A model generated the notes under the pieces. That model was given only the letters and a program-made list of their open reading frames with translations. It had not been told where the DNA came from and searched no databases. Source: Pseudisothecium myosuroides (Eukaryota; Streptophyta; Bryopsida; Hypnales; Lembophyllaceae). Taken from it: 64,000 nt of DNA. Both the position numbers and the translations under genes were made by a program. Below are positions 49,986 to 62,511 of this stretch, piece by piece. The stretch spans positions 48,017,724 through 48,081,723 of the forward strand of contig OX637287.1 of assembly GCA_951799445.1 (NCBI GenBank). Direction: 5' to 3'. The first letter of the stretch is position 1, and the number at the start of each line of letters is the position of its first letter.

Positions 49986-51866
49986 AGTGATGAACTACGT
50001 TGAAAGCAGCCCTATTAGTCACTACACAAAATAGTGAAATTAGGTTGCCCCATACTAATTTCTCGACATTTGACACTATATAAATATTTCATGTAACTTT
50101 ACGAGAATGCACCACTTTTGAATTAGGATTTTGTTGTACTTGGGACTTGTGAACCTCCACGTGTACAAATAAAAATATTTGTAGAAATATTTGTAGAAAT
50201 ATTTGTTGACTTTGATGGCTTCTAAAGTGACTTTCTTGAGGTAAGGCAACCTAATTGTTAAGGCAACCTAATTTCACTATTTTGTGTAGTTATCTAGAAT
50301 GCTCTCGTGTTGTTTTCTTACTCTTGACCATATACTCATAATCAGAATATTTTTCCCCACCAATAAGAAAATCAGTTGGTGATTTCACTACCCCGTTAAG
50401 TAAAACGTTTGGAATCCCCAATTTTGTTAATGATATGTTTGATTTCACATTCCTCTTCCCTCCTTGTATTAAAGAATATGGGGTTTTGCGTCTGAGATCA
50501 ATGTACAAGTTTCTTGAAACTAAATTGAGAGAAGGTAATGTGCAGTTAGTTAAATTTTTTTTTTTAACAGGGTTTTCAATTTAACTAAATTGTTTCAAGA
50601 TTTTCTAGACAACATTGGTAGGAGAATTTTCTCCAGAGATCTCCCTACAGTTTTAGTGGTCATTCGGAGGTCTCCTTATATATCTTGGGAAGGCCTTTGT
50701 TTTGTCATAGGGAGAACTCTCTATGAATCATGGCATTGATGCTGTTTATGCTGTCTGAAGTTTCTGAAACCATCTACTTATACTGAGAAAACTGTTGTTC
50801 TGGCTGCTACCCGTAACGTATATGATTGACCTGCACATTAGCTGTGATCATTTCTTCACTTCAAATGAGTGTAAGTGGTGCTCAAATTTTAGTGCTCTGA
50901 AACAAAAACAACATTGATACGTCAATTTTGTTGTATTTGCCAATTAAAATTCACAAATGGGCTCGTTTCCGTGCTCTCGTCTTGAAACGAACATCTATAT
51001 TATTCCTAGTTTTACGTCTTTCTGCACTTGATAATGCCACTATTATAGCACTCTGAGGCTTGAGTTTTGAACTTTTCGTGGATAGTCTCAGTTCATGATC
51101 CCTGCATTGATTTGCGCAGAGATTGTTCACAGGTTCAGAAACAGGTCGGATAAGTGATGGTCTTTCACAAGAGCAGAGCTTGACACACATTATTTTGTTT
51201 AAGTATCGGATGTTATACTAAATGCCAGAACATTCGAAGTGTGCAACTGGATTTGACCACCAGCACTTGGCATACAGAGAGACGGAGCTGGCGCTTCTTT
51301 ATGAGGATGGAATTTTGGTTTGCAACTCGACCAGAAGCAGTGCTGTTTTATTCCCAGGAGGTGCTTAGGGGAGCTGCTTGTAATTTCCATGATTTCTAGT
51401 GAGCTTTAAATTTCAGTGTTCCAAAAAGGATGCATATAAATGTGGCAATTGTGCTTGATATCATTCCATGTTTTCTAACGTTTCACAAGTCTATATTGGT
51501 ACATGATTTCCATGAATATGATGTCTTCAAGTGTTGCTTTCATTTTCATAGTCTACAATAAATTAGAATTTCTAGAAGTTAGGACTCCATTTTTATTGAA
51601 CAAGAATTGTATCCAAATTAATTGTGTTTTATCCAAGTTGAACTATTCATTCAAAAAGATCAAAAAGACTTGTCTCTGAAAAACATCAGACACACCCTCA
51701 AAATAAGTCTTGGAAGAAAAAAAATTATTCGGACCCTGTCAGATTTACGGATATGGATACAATATATATTGTGGATAATATGGATATATGTTGCATATCC
51801 CATATCCTTTATTTGGAGGGTCGAGATATAAAAAATATAAGAGGATTTGAGATAAGAAAAATTGGG
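49986..51866 (+). repeat. Segmental duplication, second copy (non-coding part)
   Basis: Continues the duplicated block: 50298-50394, 50975-51365 and 51385-51866 match 33482-33580, 34070-34440 and 34725-35231. Between them, 50395-50970 is unrelated to the source copy and includes a copy of repeat family A (about 50590-50800). A small transposon interrupts the copy at 50020-50290. Confidence 0.8.
50020..50290 (+). mobile_element. MITE inserted in the duplicated copy (CACTACAC-type ends)
   Basis: The left end CACTACACAAAATAGTGAAA... and the right end ...TTTCACTATTTTGTGTAG form an inverted repeat of about 28 bp (left to GGTTGCC, right from GGCAACC). The source copy of the duplication lacks it at the corresponding point (about 33465-33480), giving an empty-site comparison. 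Related copies are at 63018-63275 and 63276-63530. Length 271 bp, no coding frame, contains three ATATTTGTAGAA-type units. Confidence 0.8.
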
Positions 51867-54800
51867 GGATTTAGGGGCTTTCAGTGAGTAATTATCCACT
51901 CAGTAAGACCAGTCATCACATTTAATATTCCAGAATGAATTACTAATACTTCATTTTCCATTAGTACTTTTTTGTAGACAAGACCTGCAACAAGTAAACT
52001 AATAATTAAGAGTTCCTAATAGAAAGTAGAATGTAGATTTGGGGATTTAGACACAAATTAAATTATGGCTTTGAGAAGATTCTAGATATAAAATCCTCAA
52101 TCATTTTTGTAAGTTTTTCTTTTCTTCCTATTCACTAGAAGAAGCCTATGTTGGTCTAAACAAAAAATGTGGGCTGAAATTTGTTGAGAACCATGTTTCT
52201 AATGCTGAAATCCCAGAATTTTGCGTTGGAATCATGGTTTGCAATAAATTTCAGCCTACGTTTTTTGTTTAGACCAACACAGGTTTCTTCTAGTGATTCC
52301 TATATGAACTAATTTAGAATCATATACAAAAAATATGAAGCATCAATTGACCACTCCAATCAAATCTCTAAAGCCCTACACAAAAATATCAAAAGCATCA
52401 AAGTAACCATGCTAGTGACATCTTGAAGAATGAAGATTAGACAAAGAAAAAAATATTTTCAATATATTTGGATGTATTTTATCCATTTCATATAACTCCA
52501 ACAAAAAGTTGGTTTTGAAATCATTTGCTTGCAGGGTGCACTCCCAATTGTTTTTTGGTTCACATGCAATCTAACGAAGGGTTATTATAATTGCCTTGGT
52601 CCTAAATTTTCGACATGCCTTTGAAATAAATTAGCATCATTGTAATAGGGTTGGGGTCTTTATAAGTAACGAAGGGTATGGGATAATAGTGAATTTTATC
52701 TTTTCTTTATTTCTACAATAGCTTGGCCCAAAAAAATAAAAATAAATCTAAACTTTTATTAGAAATATTATAAGTACTATACCTTGGTGAAGACCAAAGA
52801 GTATCCAAAGGTGGATCCAATGTCTCTTGTATCATAGCTGTATGTGATTAGTTACTGTATAGTATTGTACAAATTACTGTATAGTACATAATTCCTAACT
52901 CTCATCCCTTTATGTTTGATTCTGAACTTTGTCTGTTTAACTAGTTTCAATACGGTTTTCAAACTCCTTCAACTTATGTTTGACAGTGCTTTTCAATTTG
53001 CTTTGAATGTATACAGTAATTGTGGCTTAAATAGTATTTTTGTTGAAAGTAGTTTATCAAGAAACTAGTTGCACTTCCTAAACCGCCTGTAATTGAATGT
53101 ATTATAAGGTAGGAGGCTCAGAAATGGATCATCTAAGGGCTGGTCTGCCTTTTTCATGTATTTCTTTGGACGAAAATATTTTTAACTCATTTTTCAAATA
53201 TAGAAAAATTGATGAGGAATCTTATCCAAATGGTTTTGTATTTTTTTAAGCATTTTTGAATTACTTATGAATTTTCAAACAAGTTGGGTTGTAGGTCCCT
53301 ATTTGTGACCCTAGGTCTTTCATAAACCGGGTTCACTTGCAATTCTAAATAAAAATGGGGAAAGCAAAGAGAATGATTGGCTCTTGCAATTAATAATGTT
53401 TAATTTTTCCCTTGATTCATTCAATGACTATACTAGTCAATTTCAGAACCAACTCATCTCCATTTTACACCCATTTATAGGGTCCATTCTTAATGCCCGC
53501 TCCATTTTACAGCCTCCTACTTTACTCTAGTTTTGAAAGTGTTATATGTTTGGTAATAGCTTCTGAAGTTCACTCGTTTAATATGTAATTGAATTTAGTG
53601 TACTTTGGATTTCAAATTGTTGTATATTTGCTAATACCTTCAAGAGTTCACTCATTTAGTATATAAAACAATGTAGTGTCCTATGGGTTACTGGGTTTCA
53701 AATTGTTGTATGTTTACTAATAGCTTCAGAAATTTACTCGTTTTGTATGTTTCCAAATAGTGTATGAAGTTCATTCATTTTGTACACTATTTTGCTGTAT
53801 GCCAAGTTTTCAATCAATGATTTCAATATGACCCAATACAAAAATTTGCCAATGTTCAGTATTTATAACGAACATAGGGTGTACATAAATAGTCCCAAAA
53901 CAAATTTGAACTGAAATATAGGGTACATAATATAGCCCCAATTTAAAAATTTAGGTAAATGTAGCCCTATAGAAATTCAAAAAATTTACCTACATAGCCC
54001 CCATAGAATAGAGGCTTCAACACACGATACCAACGAACATCCTACACAGTGCACCCCCCAAGATCATTTGTAATCTGACCACTTAGTGGATGTCCGTAAT
54101 TTTAGAGGTTAAATTGATGAGTAATCTATAGAATTGTTTGTTTTATGATTTGTTATTTAGTCCCATTTGTTGATCATTTACGTACTCTAGTCTTCAATGA
54201 TTTTCCATTTAGTTCTCCAATCTAAATGCTATTAAATGGTTGAAAAACTAAAATATTTTCTTTGTATTTTTCAATTTAACCACTTCTTTCTATTTTTTAA
54301 ATATGCCCTTTGATTTCAATAGCTATGTGCTACATTATTCCCTCTCTATAACAATCTATTGTCACAATTCCTTCAAATATTCCTACACAACATTAAGGTA
54401 GAGCCCCCCATAAGCGACCGAATAAGGAATTCTGACATGATTTGGAGTAGTGAAGGCAAAACAAATATATTTTAGAGGTACATCAATAGAAATGACATGG
54501 ATTGCAAAAAAAATCGAATTTTTTTGCTTGAATTGAAATTACTATGAATTTTGGAAGGCAAAAAGTGCGCCGGACCCATGGCCAATGTCTAGACTCTTCC
54601 AATTTTGATCATTCAATAACTTTTTACATAATCATTATTTCCTATTTTTTTTCACAACTTGGGACATGTGTCATGTATTTATTAGTTCCAACCTTGAAAA
54701 GGAAAAAAATAAACATTCTAAGCTTGTTCAGAAATATGTGCACCTATAGATCGGGAATGGGTCAGTGGTTAGGAATGGATGGGTCTACCTTAGTACTAAG

Positions 54801-57428
54801 CAAAGGTCATTAGGAAAAATTTAAGACCTGCAGAAAGCCGCAAACTACATGGCTACAATGCAATTACAACGAAAAATAAAAAATAAAAAGATTTAGAAAT
54901 CTGACAGGGCACTATTAGTGCCGAATTAGATCTCTATTTTTTATTTTATTTTTTCCAAAAAAAAATATTAATTAATTTTTAAAAAAATTGTATTTGCACC
55001 ACGGGGGTGCCGAAAATGAAAATCAAACAGCCCTCTACAGGGTTCAAATTTTTTGTAATGCAAATTCACTAATTTGCCATCATTTTGAAAGAGAAAGTGG
55101 CTCCTTTGGAAAAATTCACCATCTATATGGAATACTTTATTGATGAATTTTGAAATACAAGGAGGAAAGAAAAGGAAGAGGTATATTTTGTATTTCTTCC
55201 ATCATTAATTTAACCTAATGAATTTTGTATTCAAATGATATTTGCATTGATGACACCAAATTAATTTGTTATTTGTACTATAACATGTCTTAATCCCATA
55301 AGAACCAAAGAGGTAGTCTTAGTTTCCAAAATATCAAAAGATGTATTATAAAATGCAGCTTAAAAGAATATAATTTTAATGATGACTCTTAAACAATACT
55401 AGTAAAATGTGATTCATAGATCATATGCATATGGTTAAATCAACTAGTATACATACCAACATTTTAATAAAATTTGAAGCCAAAAATTAAAAATTCCATC
55501 TAAAATCAATTAAAGATTGAATATTTGTGACTTTCACTATATTATTTCCCTTTAAGGTGAAAATGTTAAGTTCTAATCATAGTGATTTTTGAAGTACTTT
55601 TTATGTTATTTTTCTATCCAATTTTTTTTAAGGGTCATTTTAAACTAAGAAAGTAACTTTTGAGGCCATACCTATCAATATTGGCCTTTAAATTATAGAA
55701 TATTTGCAAAGCAAATTTTTCAAAATCTATACTTTACAAATGTTAAAGAACTAATACAAGAATCTTAAAAAAATGATGGATGAAAAAACGCGTAATTGTA
55801 TGCTTGGGATGTGTTTGCTTTCATCCGTTGTTTCAAATTTGACTATCTAGTCCTTAATGGGTTAATAGTTGCATGAGATTATCATTTTGTGTTATAAGAC
55901 GCTTCTCAGTAATGGCTTACTACATCTACTTGCAAAACCATTCGTGCTACTATTTATAATATCTATCATACAACATTATCAAATCACGATATCTCTTTGT
56001 AACTAATCTACTTAATTTCTATCTACAAATGCATACCTTCCAACAATTGATGTAAGAAAATCAATCAAATGAACCATTCTCATTGAAAAACTTATTCAAT
56101 TTATAAATGTATGGCTAAAATAAAATAATACATCAAACATTCATAAACTACATGTTTAACCACTGAATGCACTCGTCTTATTTTGAGTGTCTTGAAATTT
56201 TTTCTAAACCAAACAAAATACCAAAATTTGAATAAAATTTGTCAATTTTTTTGGATTTGGGACCATGCAATTTTGAACTAGCCCCACTGTGGGTCATATA
56301 CGGGATGAGAAACCACAATAACATCACATATGAACTGAAAGATTATTATGTTTGATCACGAGGGGGATAAAATTTTGATAATTTTTTTTAGTGATTTAAG
56401 GCCTTTCAATCCTTGTCTTTTAACATGTCAAATCTCAAGCTTGGAAATTACTCCATATATTTCAGTGATATTTGATTATGTGCGTTTACGTGAGGTTGGT
56501 TTTCAATGGGATAAAGGTGGTCACTTGAGTTTTATGGTTTTACTTGCTCACATAACATTATGGAGCAATGTTAAAGACTTGTGTAAATTTTCAGTGTGGG
56601 TGACGGGAACTGTACTTGCTTCCCCACCCGTCTTGTAAAATGGATGACTTGTTGCCACCGGCTTGCAAAATTGTCCCACCGGACTTGCATAATGGATGAA
56701 CTTGTGAAGGGTGTGAGACAAGCACTCCCAACAAGCATGGACTTCATCAGGGAATGGAGACCAGTTCAACTTGGATCAGCTTCTGTTTTTGGCGCCGAAG
56801 TTTGCTGCAGTTACCAGTTTTTTAGTGGCCTCTAGCAGGCTATGGGCTGTGGGTGGGGCGTTTTTTTTTAATTGGCTTGCAAAGTGGCTGGCAAACTGTT
56901 TTGCCGGCCAAAGATGCTCTGCATTTTCCCAGCCGGGTGGGGTTGCTCTTAATTATACTTGCTGGCGGAGTTCAAGCTCTTTCTTTCATAAACCCAAGCG
57001 TTTGTCCCAAAGAAAGAAGATTGGAGAATCTCGGATACCCTGCTTCTTCCTCCTTCAATTAGAAGATGGCCCTAGCTGATCGCAGCTCTTTTTAAAAATG
57101 TGATGCACACGGGTTCAGTGACTTCTGCAATTTCCATGTCTCATGTCTTCGGGAGCAGAAACAGACACCGTGTTAGGCTTCGAAAGTACAGTTCTGCCAT
57201 GAGTCATGCAGCTTTGCAAGGCCATTGATTCTATAAAATGAAGCCGTTTGGAAAATGTGGGGAGGTCCAAATCGCTGTGACTGGGGCTTAATGGCTGCCA
57301 AAAAGGATTTACTTGGACGAGCAGGGTGTCTTCTCAACGACAAATACTGAATCGTCTGCACAGCCGTGAGCCGGCTACAGCCACCTCGCAATAGTCGGTG
57401 AAGACGGCGGGCACATTCAGTGACTCAA
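51867..57428. other. AT-rich intergenic DNA
   Basis: No gene supported over 5.5 kb apart from the fold-back element at 52133-52295. Open frames are short and of AT-rich composition. Base composition becomes GC-richer from about 56580 to the start of the LTR element, with short internal repeats around CTTGCAAAATTGTCCCACCGG-like text (56640-56700), but no motif identifies a gene. Confidence 0.4.
52133..52295. mobile_element. CACTA-type fold-back MITE
   Basis: The element starts CACTAGAAGAAGCC and ends with the complement GGTTTCTTCTAGTG. The arms extend about 50 bp each with few mismatches, through TTGGTCTAAACAAAAAA and GGGCTGAAATTT. The three bases ATT occur immediately outside both ends. CACTA ends plus a 3-bp target duplication are diagnostic of the CACTA (EnSpm) superfamily. 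The 163-bp size leaves no coding capacity. Confidence 0.78.
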
Positions 57429-58131
57429 TGTCATGACCCTTGTGACAATCTCTGATGGATGAATGCATTGATAGATGAAAGAATTGATGATGACTGTGTC
57501 ATGACTTTTGTCATGACCAGGGATGGATGAATGATGATTGGTCATGATGACCAGGGATAGATAAATGATGACTGGTCATGATGACCAGGGATGGATAAAT
57601 GATGACTGGTCAAGATGACCAGGGATGGATCAATGCATTGATGGATAACTAATTCATGTAATGTGAATTAGTGGATGAGCAAAAATTGATTGGAGATAGA
57701 TATCTCCCAATGATGGATTTGTGCATTGGAGTTAGGCAACTCCAATTCAATGACAAGCATACTGGAACTTGGAGTTACACAACTTCAAGTGGAAGATCAA
57801 CTTCAAGTGGAAGATCAAGATTAAATGAGATAGGAATGGATACTGAGAATACTTCTAAGTATGACTAAGACTTTTACTTTAGCGGATGGTTCTAGATAGA
57901 ACCAAGGATAGAAAGCTAAAGATAGAAAAAAGACCTAGTCTATCTGAAGGACTAATAGTCTTCGATTGATATATAAGATAGAGCTTGGGGGTGAGGAGGT
58001 TCTCTTCTCTTTGGAGATTGATCTCTCTCTATGGTCGGGTGGTTTGAGCTCTTGTTGTTAATAAATCTAATTTGTGTTTTTATTGCCTTTCATTTCTATT
58101 TGAAGTTGCGGATTTTGGGAGATCCGTAACA
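57429..58131 (+). repeat. 5' LTR of a Ty3/gypsy-type element
   Basis: Starts TGTCATGACCC and ends CCGTAACA (TG...CA). It is closely similar to 61230-61885 but longer (703 against 656 bp), mainly because it has an extra unit of a minisatellite (GATGACTGGTCATGATGACC type, about 57500-57625) and a repeated CTTCAAGTGGAAGATCAA near 57783. Flanking CTCAA outside this end resembles CTCGA outside the other, an imperfect 5-bp target duplication. Confidence 0.92.
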
Positions 58132-59218
58132 ATTGGTATCAGAGCGGGTTGATTTTGGATCTATAAATAAATTCTGTTGCGTTTATATTAGAGTTTTCTA
58201 TGAATATTTGTGTAATAAAAAATTTAATTTTGGTTGAAGAAATTTATTAAAGATGTTTTTGAAAGATGTTTTTTGGATATCAAGTTGCTACTAATGAGCT
58301 ATGGAAGGTGAACTTTGAAGTTTGGAATGGAGGTTGTTATGATGTGGTCTTGGGTTATGGCATGGTTGTGGCAAGTGAATGCTTGGATAGCTTGCAAGGA
58401 TGGAGCTGTTATAGAAAATTTGAAGATGGAAAGCCTTTCATCATCAAAGGGAAGAGATTATTATCGAATTTATCTACTTTCTCATTTACAAACGAAAAGG
58501 TCAATTACAAAGAAACATAAAGTATTATATTTGATTTGTATGAATGAGTTGATTAATGAAATGAAAGTGAAAATGTTTTCAATTGATATTAAGTCATTAT
58601 TTGATGAAATTGAGGATGTATTTTTGGATGAAGTTGAGGATTTGTCAGTTGTTAGAGAAATTGACCATGCTATAGACTTGATAGCCAATGCGGCTCTGGT
58701 AGCTAGAGCACCTTATCAACATTCTGTAGCTAAAGGCGTTGAACTAGAGAATGAATTGAATTATTTGTTGAATAAGGGTTTATATATCAAAGTGAGTAAA
58801 TCTCTTTGAGGAGCACATGTCCTTTTCGTGAAAAAAAGAACAAAAGTTGAGACTTTGGATGGATTATAGAGGATTAAATAAATTAACCATTAAAAACAAG
58901 TAACCTTTTTTTAGGGTTGATAATTTGTTTGACCATTTTCATGAGGCAAAGATAATTCCTAAGATCAACTTGAAGAGTGGATACCATCATATTAGAATCA
59001 AAAAATTTGATATTGAAAAGATTGCATTTCATGACTTTGATGGATTCTTTACTTTATCAACACTGGAAAATTTGGGCTTGTATTTATGAATGATATATTG
59101 ATATATTATAAGATATTAGAGGAATACAAAGAACCCTTAGAAAGATGTTTGCAATGTTGAGGTCTAATAAATCCTTTTGCCAAGATAAACAAGTGTGATT
59201 TTCTAAAATCCTAGATTG

Positions 59219-59660
59219 ATGACCTTGGTCATCTTCTTTTTGAAGATGGAATTTTGGTTGATAATGAACTCTTTGCCAAGATGGGCAAGTGTGATTTTTT
59301 TTTTTAAATCCCAGGTTGATTACCTTGGTCATCTTCTTTTTGAAGATGGAACTTTGATTGATAATGAACTCCTTGCTAAGATGAGCAAGTGTGATTTTTT
59401 TTAAATCCTAGGTTGATTACCTTGGTCATCTTCTTTTTGAAGATGGAACTTTGATTGACAAGGAACTTCTTGCCAAGATGAGCAAGTGTGACTTTTTTAA
59501 ATCCCAGGCTGATTACCTTGGTCATCTTCTTTTTGAAGATGGAATTTTGATTGATAAGGAACTCCTTGCTAAGATGAGCAAGTGTGACTTTTTTAAATCC
59601 CAGGTTGATTACCTTGGTCATCTTCTTTTTGAAGATGGAATTTTGATTGACCTTTGAAAA
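59219..59660 (+). repeat. Tandem repeat of about 96 bp inside reverse transcriptase
   Basis: The text TTGGTCATCTTCTTTTTGAA recurs at roughly 59225, 59324, 59421, 59518 and 59614, spacings of 96-99 bp. One unit encodes 32 residues spanning YLGHLLFEDG and KCDFFKSQ, the part of reverse transcriptase that normally occurs once. The last three units keep the frame open (59451-59657). Confidence 0.88.
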
Positions 59661-61059
59661 GTTCAAAGTGATTAAGGATTGGGTGGTACCCAAAGATAAG
59701 ACCAAGGTAAGAATTTTTTTTGCTCTTGCTAGATATTATAGAAGAACTATAAAAGGATTCTTCAAAGTAGCTACCCCTACAACCGCTTTGTTGAAAGGAA
59801 AGTCTAATTCAAAAGTCTAATTCAATTGTTTAGAATTGTGAATGTGATTTGAATTTTTCTACTTTAAAATTAGTTCTAACTTATGAACCTATTTTGACTA
59901 GTATTTATTGCTTAAAGGAAAATATAGTTTTATGCAATGATGCTAGTGATTCAGTAATTGGAATTGTTTTGATGCAATATAGACAAGTAATTGCGTTTAA
60001 ATCTCGAAAGTTAAGTGTTGTGGAGTTAAACTATCAAATCTATGAAAAAGAATGTTTGACAATCATTTGTGCCTTGAAAGTTTGAAGACATTAGGTTTGG
60101 AAAGGATCATCAATCATTGAGGTACTTCTCATCTCAATTGACTTTAAGTAGAAGATAATGTAGGTGGATGGAAGTGATGCAAGAATTTGATTTTTAGATT
60201 GAATATATTAAAAAAAATAAAAAATATTGTTGCTAATGTTTTTTTTTGATGCCCGTTGGCAAATGCAATCTCATGTATCAAAATCTCTTTGATACATGAG
60301 ATTAAAATACATTGTGCAAATGATGAAGCTTTTCAATATTCATATGAAAGTTTGACTAAGGAATCTAGGTCGGTTGAAGAGATGGAGAAATTTAAAGCAT
60401 ATAACTTAGAGGATGATGTCTTATAGTACAAAGAATAATGCAAGAGTCTACATTCCCAAATAAGGAAAATTTAGATTCAATGTCATGCATGAACTTTATG
60501 ACATACCTATTGTGGACTATCTAGATTTTCAAAAGACTTATTTGGCTATTAAATGTTATTATTATTGGCAAGGAATGAAAAAGGACATTAAAGAATATGT
60601 AGAGAAGTGTTTAAAGTGTTAAAATTCAAAGATTGAAAGTGTGAATCAAATGATAAGAGATATGAACAAAGTTGTTGAATTTGTCAAATTGAGCTTGCGA
60701 AGTATTCAAGATAGAGCAAAGTACTATGTTGATAAGAAAAAGAGTCATCGTGAGTTTGAGGTAGGTGATAAAGTGTTTTTAAAGGTTACACCTCAACGGT
60801 CAGGACTGAAACTTGGTAAGTCCAAAAAATTATCTCCTCGATTTTATGGTCCATTTGATATTATCAAACAATTAAGACCAGTGGCTTATGAATTGAACTT
60901 GCCTAGCAGTTAGAAGATCCACAATATTTTTTATGTGAGTTTGTTGAGGAAATATGTTTCTGATCCCAGCCATGTGTTGCCTGAGCTTCCTAAAGCTGCT
61001 CCTGAATGAGCATTACTTGCAGAACCAGAGACAATACTAAAAGTTGATATGCAACATCT

Positions 61060-61160
61060 AAAGAATAAATCATTCCTGAGGAATATCCTGAGGATGAAGC
61101 CTCTTGGGAATAAATCATTCCTGAGAATTATCCTGAGGATGAAGCCTCTTGGGAAAGAGA
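61060..61160 (+). repeat. Direct duplication of about 58 bp near the 3' end of the element
   Basis: AATAAATCATTCCTGAG...TATCCTGAGGATGAAGCCTC occurs twice in a row (about 61062-61110 and 61110-61163) in the tail after the integrase C-terminal domain. The second copy runs on into EDEASWEREIDF, a typical end of such polyproteins. Confidence 0.75.
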
Positions 61161-61229
61161 GATTGATTTTGGAAAGGATTACCCTAACTTTGTCATTGAA
61201 GACAATGACTGATTTTTAGAGGGAGATTG

Positions 61230-61885
61230 TGTCATGACCCTTGTGACAATCTCTGATGGATGAATGCATTGATAGATGAAAGAATTGATGATGACTGTGT
61301 CATGACTTTTGTCATGACCAGGGATGGATGAATGATGACTGGTCATGATGACCAAGGATAGATAAATGATGACTGGTCAAGATGACCAGGGATGGATCAA
61401 TGCATTGATGGACAACTAATTCATGTAATGTGAATTAGTGGATGAGCAAAAATTGATTGGAGATAGATATCTCCCAATGATGGATTTGTGCATTGGAGTT
61501 AGGCAACTCCAATTCAATGACAAGCATACTGGAACTTGGAGTTACACAACTTCAAGTGGAAGATCAAGATTAAATGAGATAGGAATGGATATTGAGAATA
61601 CTTCTAAGTATGACTAAGACTTTTACTTTAGCGGATGGTTCTAGATAGAACCAAGGATAGAAAGCTAAAGATAGAAAAAAAGACCTAGTCTATCTGAAGG
61701 ACTAATAGTCTTTGATTGATATATAAGATAGAGCTTGGGGGTGAGGAGGTTCTCTTCTCTTTGGAGATTGATCTCTCTCTATGGTCGGGTGGTTTGAGCT
61801 GGCTCTTGTTGTTAATAAATCTAATTTGTGTTTTTATTGCCTTCCATTTCTATTTGAAGTTGCGGATTGTGGGAGGTCCGTAACA
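61230..61885 (+). repeat. 3' LTR of the Ty3/gypsy-type element
   Basis: 656-bp partner of 57429-58131, again TGTCATGACCC to GTAACA. Few base substitutions separate the two LTRs apart from copy-number changes in the minisatellite and a 4-bp insertion (GAGCTGGCTCTTG against GAGCTCTTG), so insertion was probably not ancient. Confidence 0.92.
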
Positions 61886-62511
61886 CTCGATCAGTCAGTC
61901 GCAGAGTGGGGTGCCAGCTCGAGCTAGAACGCAGCAGGATCTACATTGGCTGCAAAGATCAGACCAGGAGGGGCTCCTAGCTATGCGTGTTGATGTCGAT
62001 CATGATAGAGCCCCCTCCACAGCCTCATGCTTACGTCACCCCTGGACAGAACCGAATCCTTGTTCTTGCATGCACATTCAACATCAGAGCAACGACAGAA
62101 AGTGACAGACTGAAGTGAGAATTCAGGGCTCTCTCCATCCCGGAACACTGGCACAGCAAGCCCGACGAAGTCCATGTGGAATAGTGTTCCGGGAAAAAAG
62201 AGCGCTAACAGTTCGGCAAAAGCGCGCAGCTGGGCCAACTCTCGCTCTAGACCCAAATAGTGCACACACAAGGATGTAGGGTTTTGGATATGCAACTGAG
62301 ATATACAAAATGGCGTGGTACTGAGGCAGCGACCAATATACTGTAAGATTAGGGCAACGGGTGAATCAAACACAACGCCTCGTCAATTGTAAACTCTTCC
62401 CAGCTCTGTAACTCACTTGATGGTGAATTCTCCGGAGGTCTGCACGGGCAAGAAGTGGGCGGAAGATTCCAAGCCCCACTCACTGGCTCAATGCAACCTC
62501 AATGCAGAGGT
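61886..62511. other. GC-richer flank of the LTR element, no gene supported
   Basis: Composition matches the stretch just left of the LTR element (57080-57428), so the element seems to have split one GC-richer segment. A 130-codon minus-strand frame at 61981-62373 has no recognisable motif. Confidence 0.4.

Larger units (their letters stand above)
58132..61229 (+). mobile_element. Ty3/gypsy retrotransposon interior, degenerate
   Basis: A primer-binding site TGGTATCAGAGC (58134-58145), complementary to initiator tRNA-Met, follows the LTR by two bases. In order come a protease-end signature (CYDVVLG, about 58340), the start of reverse transcriptase (VREIDHAIDLI, 58648-58680), an expanded YLGHLLFEDG region, RNase H (LCNDASDSVIGIVLMQ and YEKECLTI, 59849-60085), an integrase zinc-finger-like YYYWQGMKKDIKEYVEKC (about 60555-60611) and the integrase C-terminus (VGDKVFLKV, PRFYGPFDII, 60641-60913). 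A purine-rich AGAGGGAGA precedes the 3' LTR. There is no gag, and the integrase catalytic core is missing between 60630 and 60641. Many stops break the frame, so the element is non-autonomous. Confidence 0.9.

Noticed and set aside
54755..54780. tRNA-like A-box text (GGGTCAGTGGTTAGGAATGG), possible SINE
   Set aside because: No B-box at the right distance and no tail or target duplication found, so a SINE or tRNA cannot be supported.
61981..62373. 130-codon minus-strand frame
   Set aside because: No recognisable domain, and it lies in a GC-richer non-coding flank of a retrotransposon.
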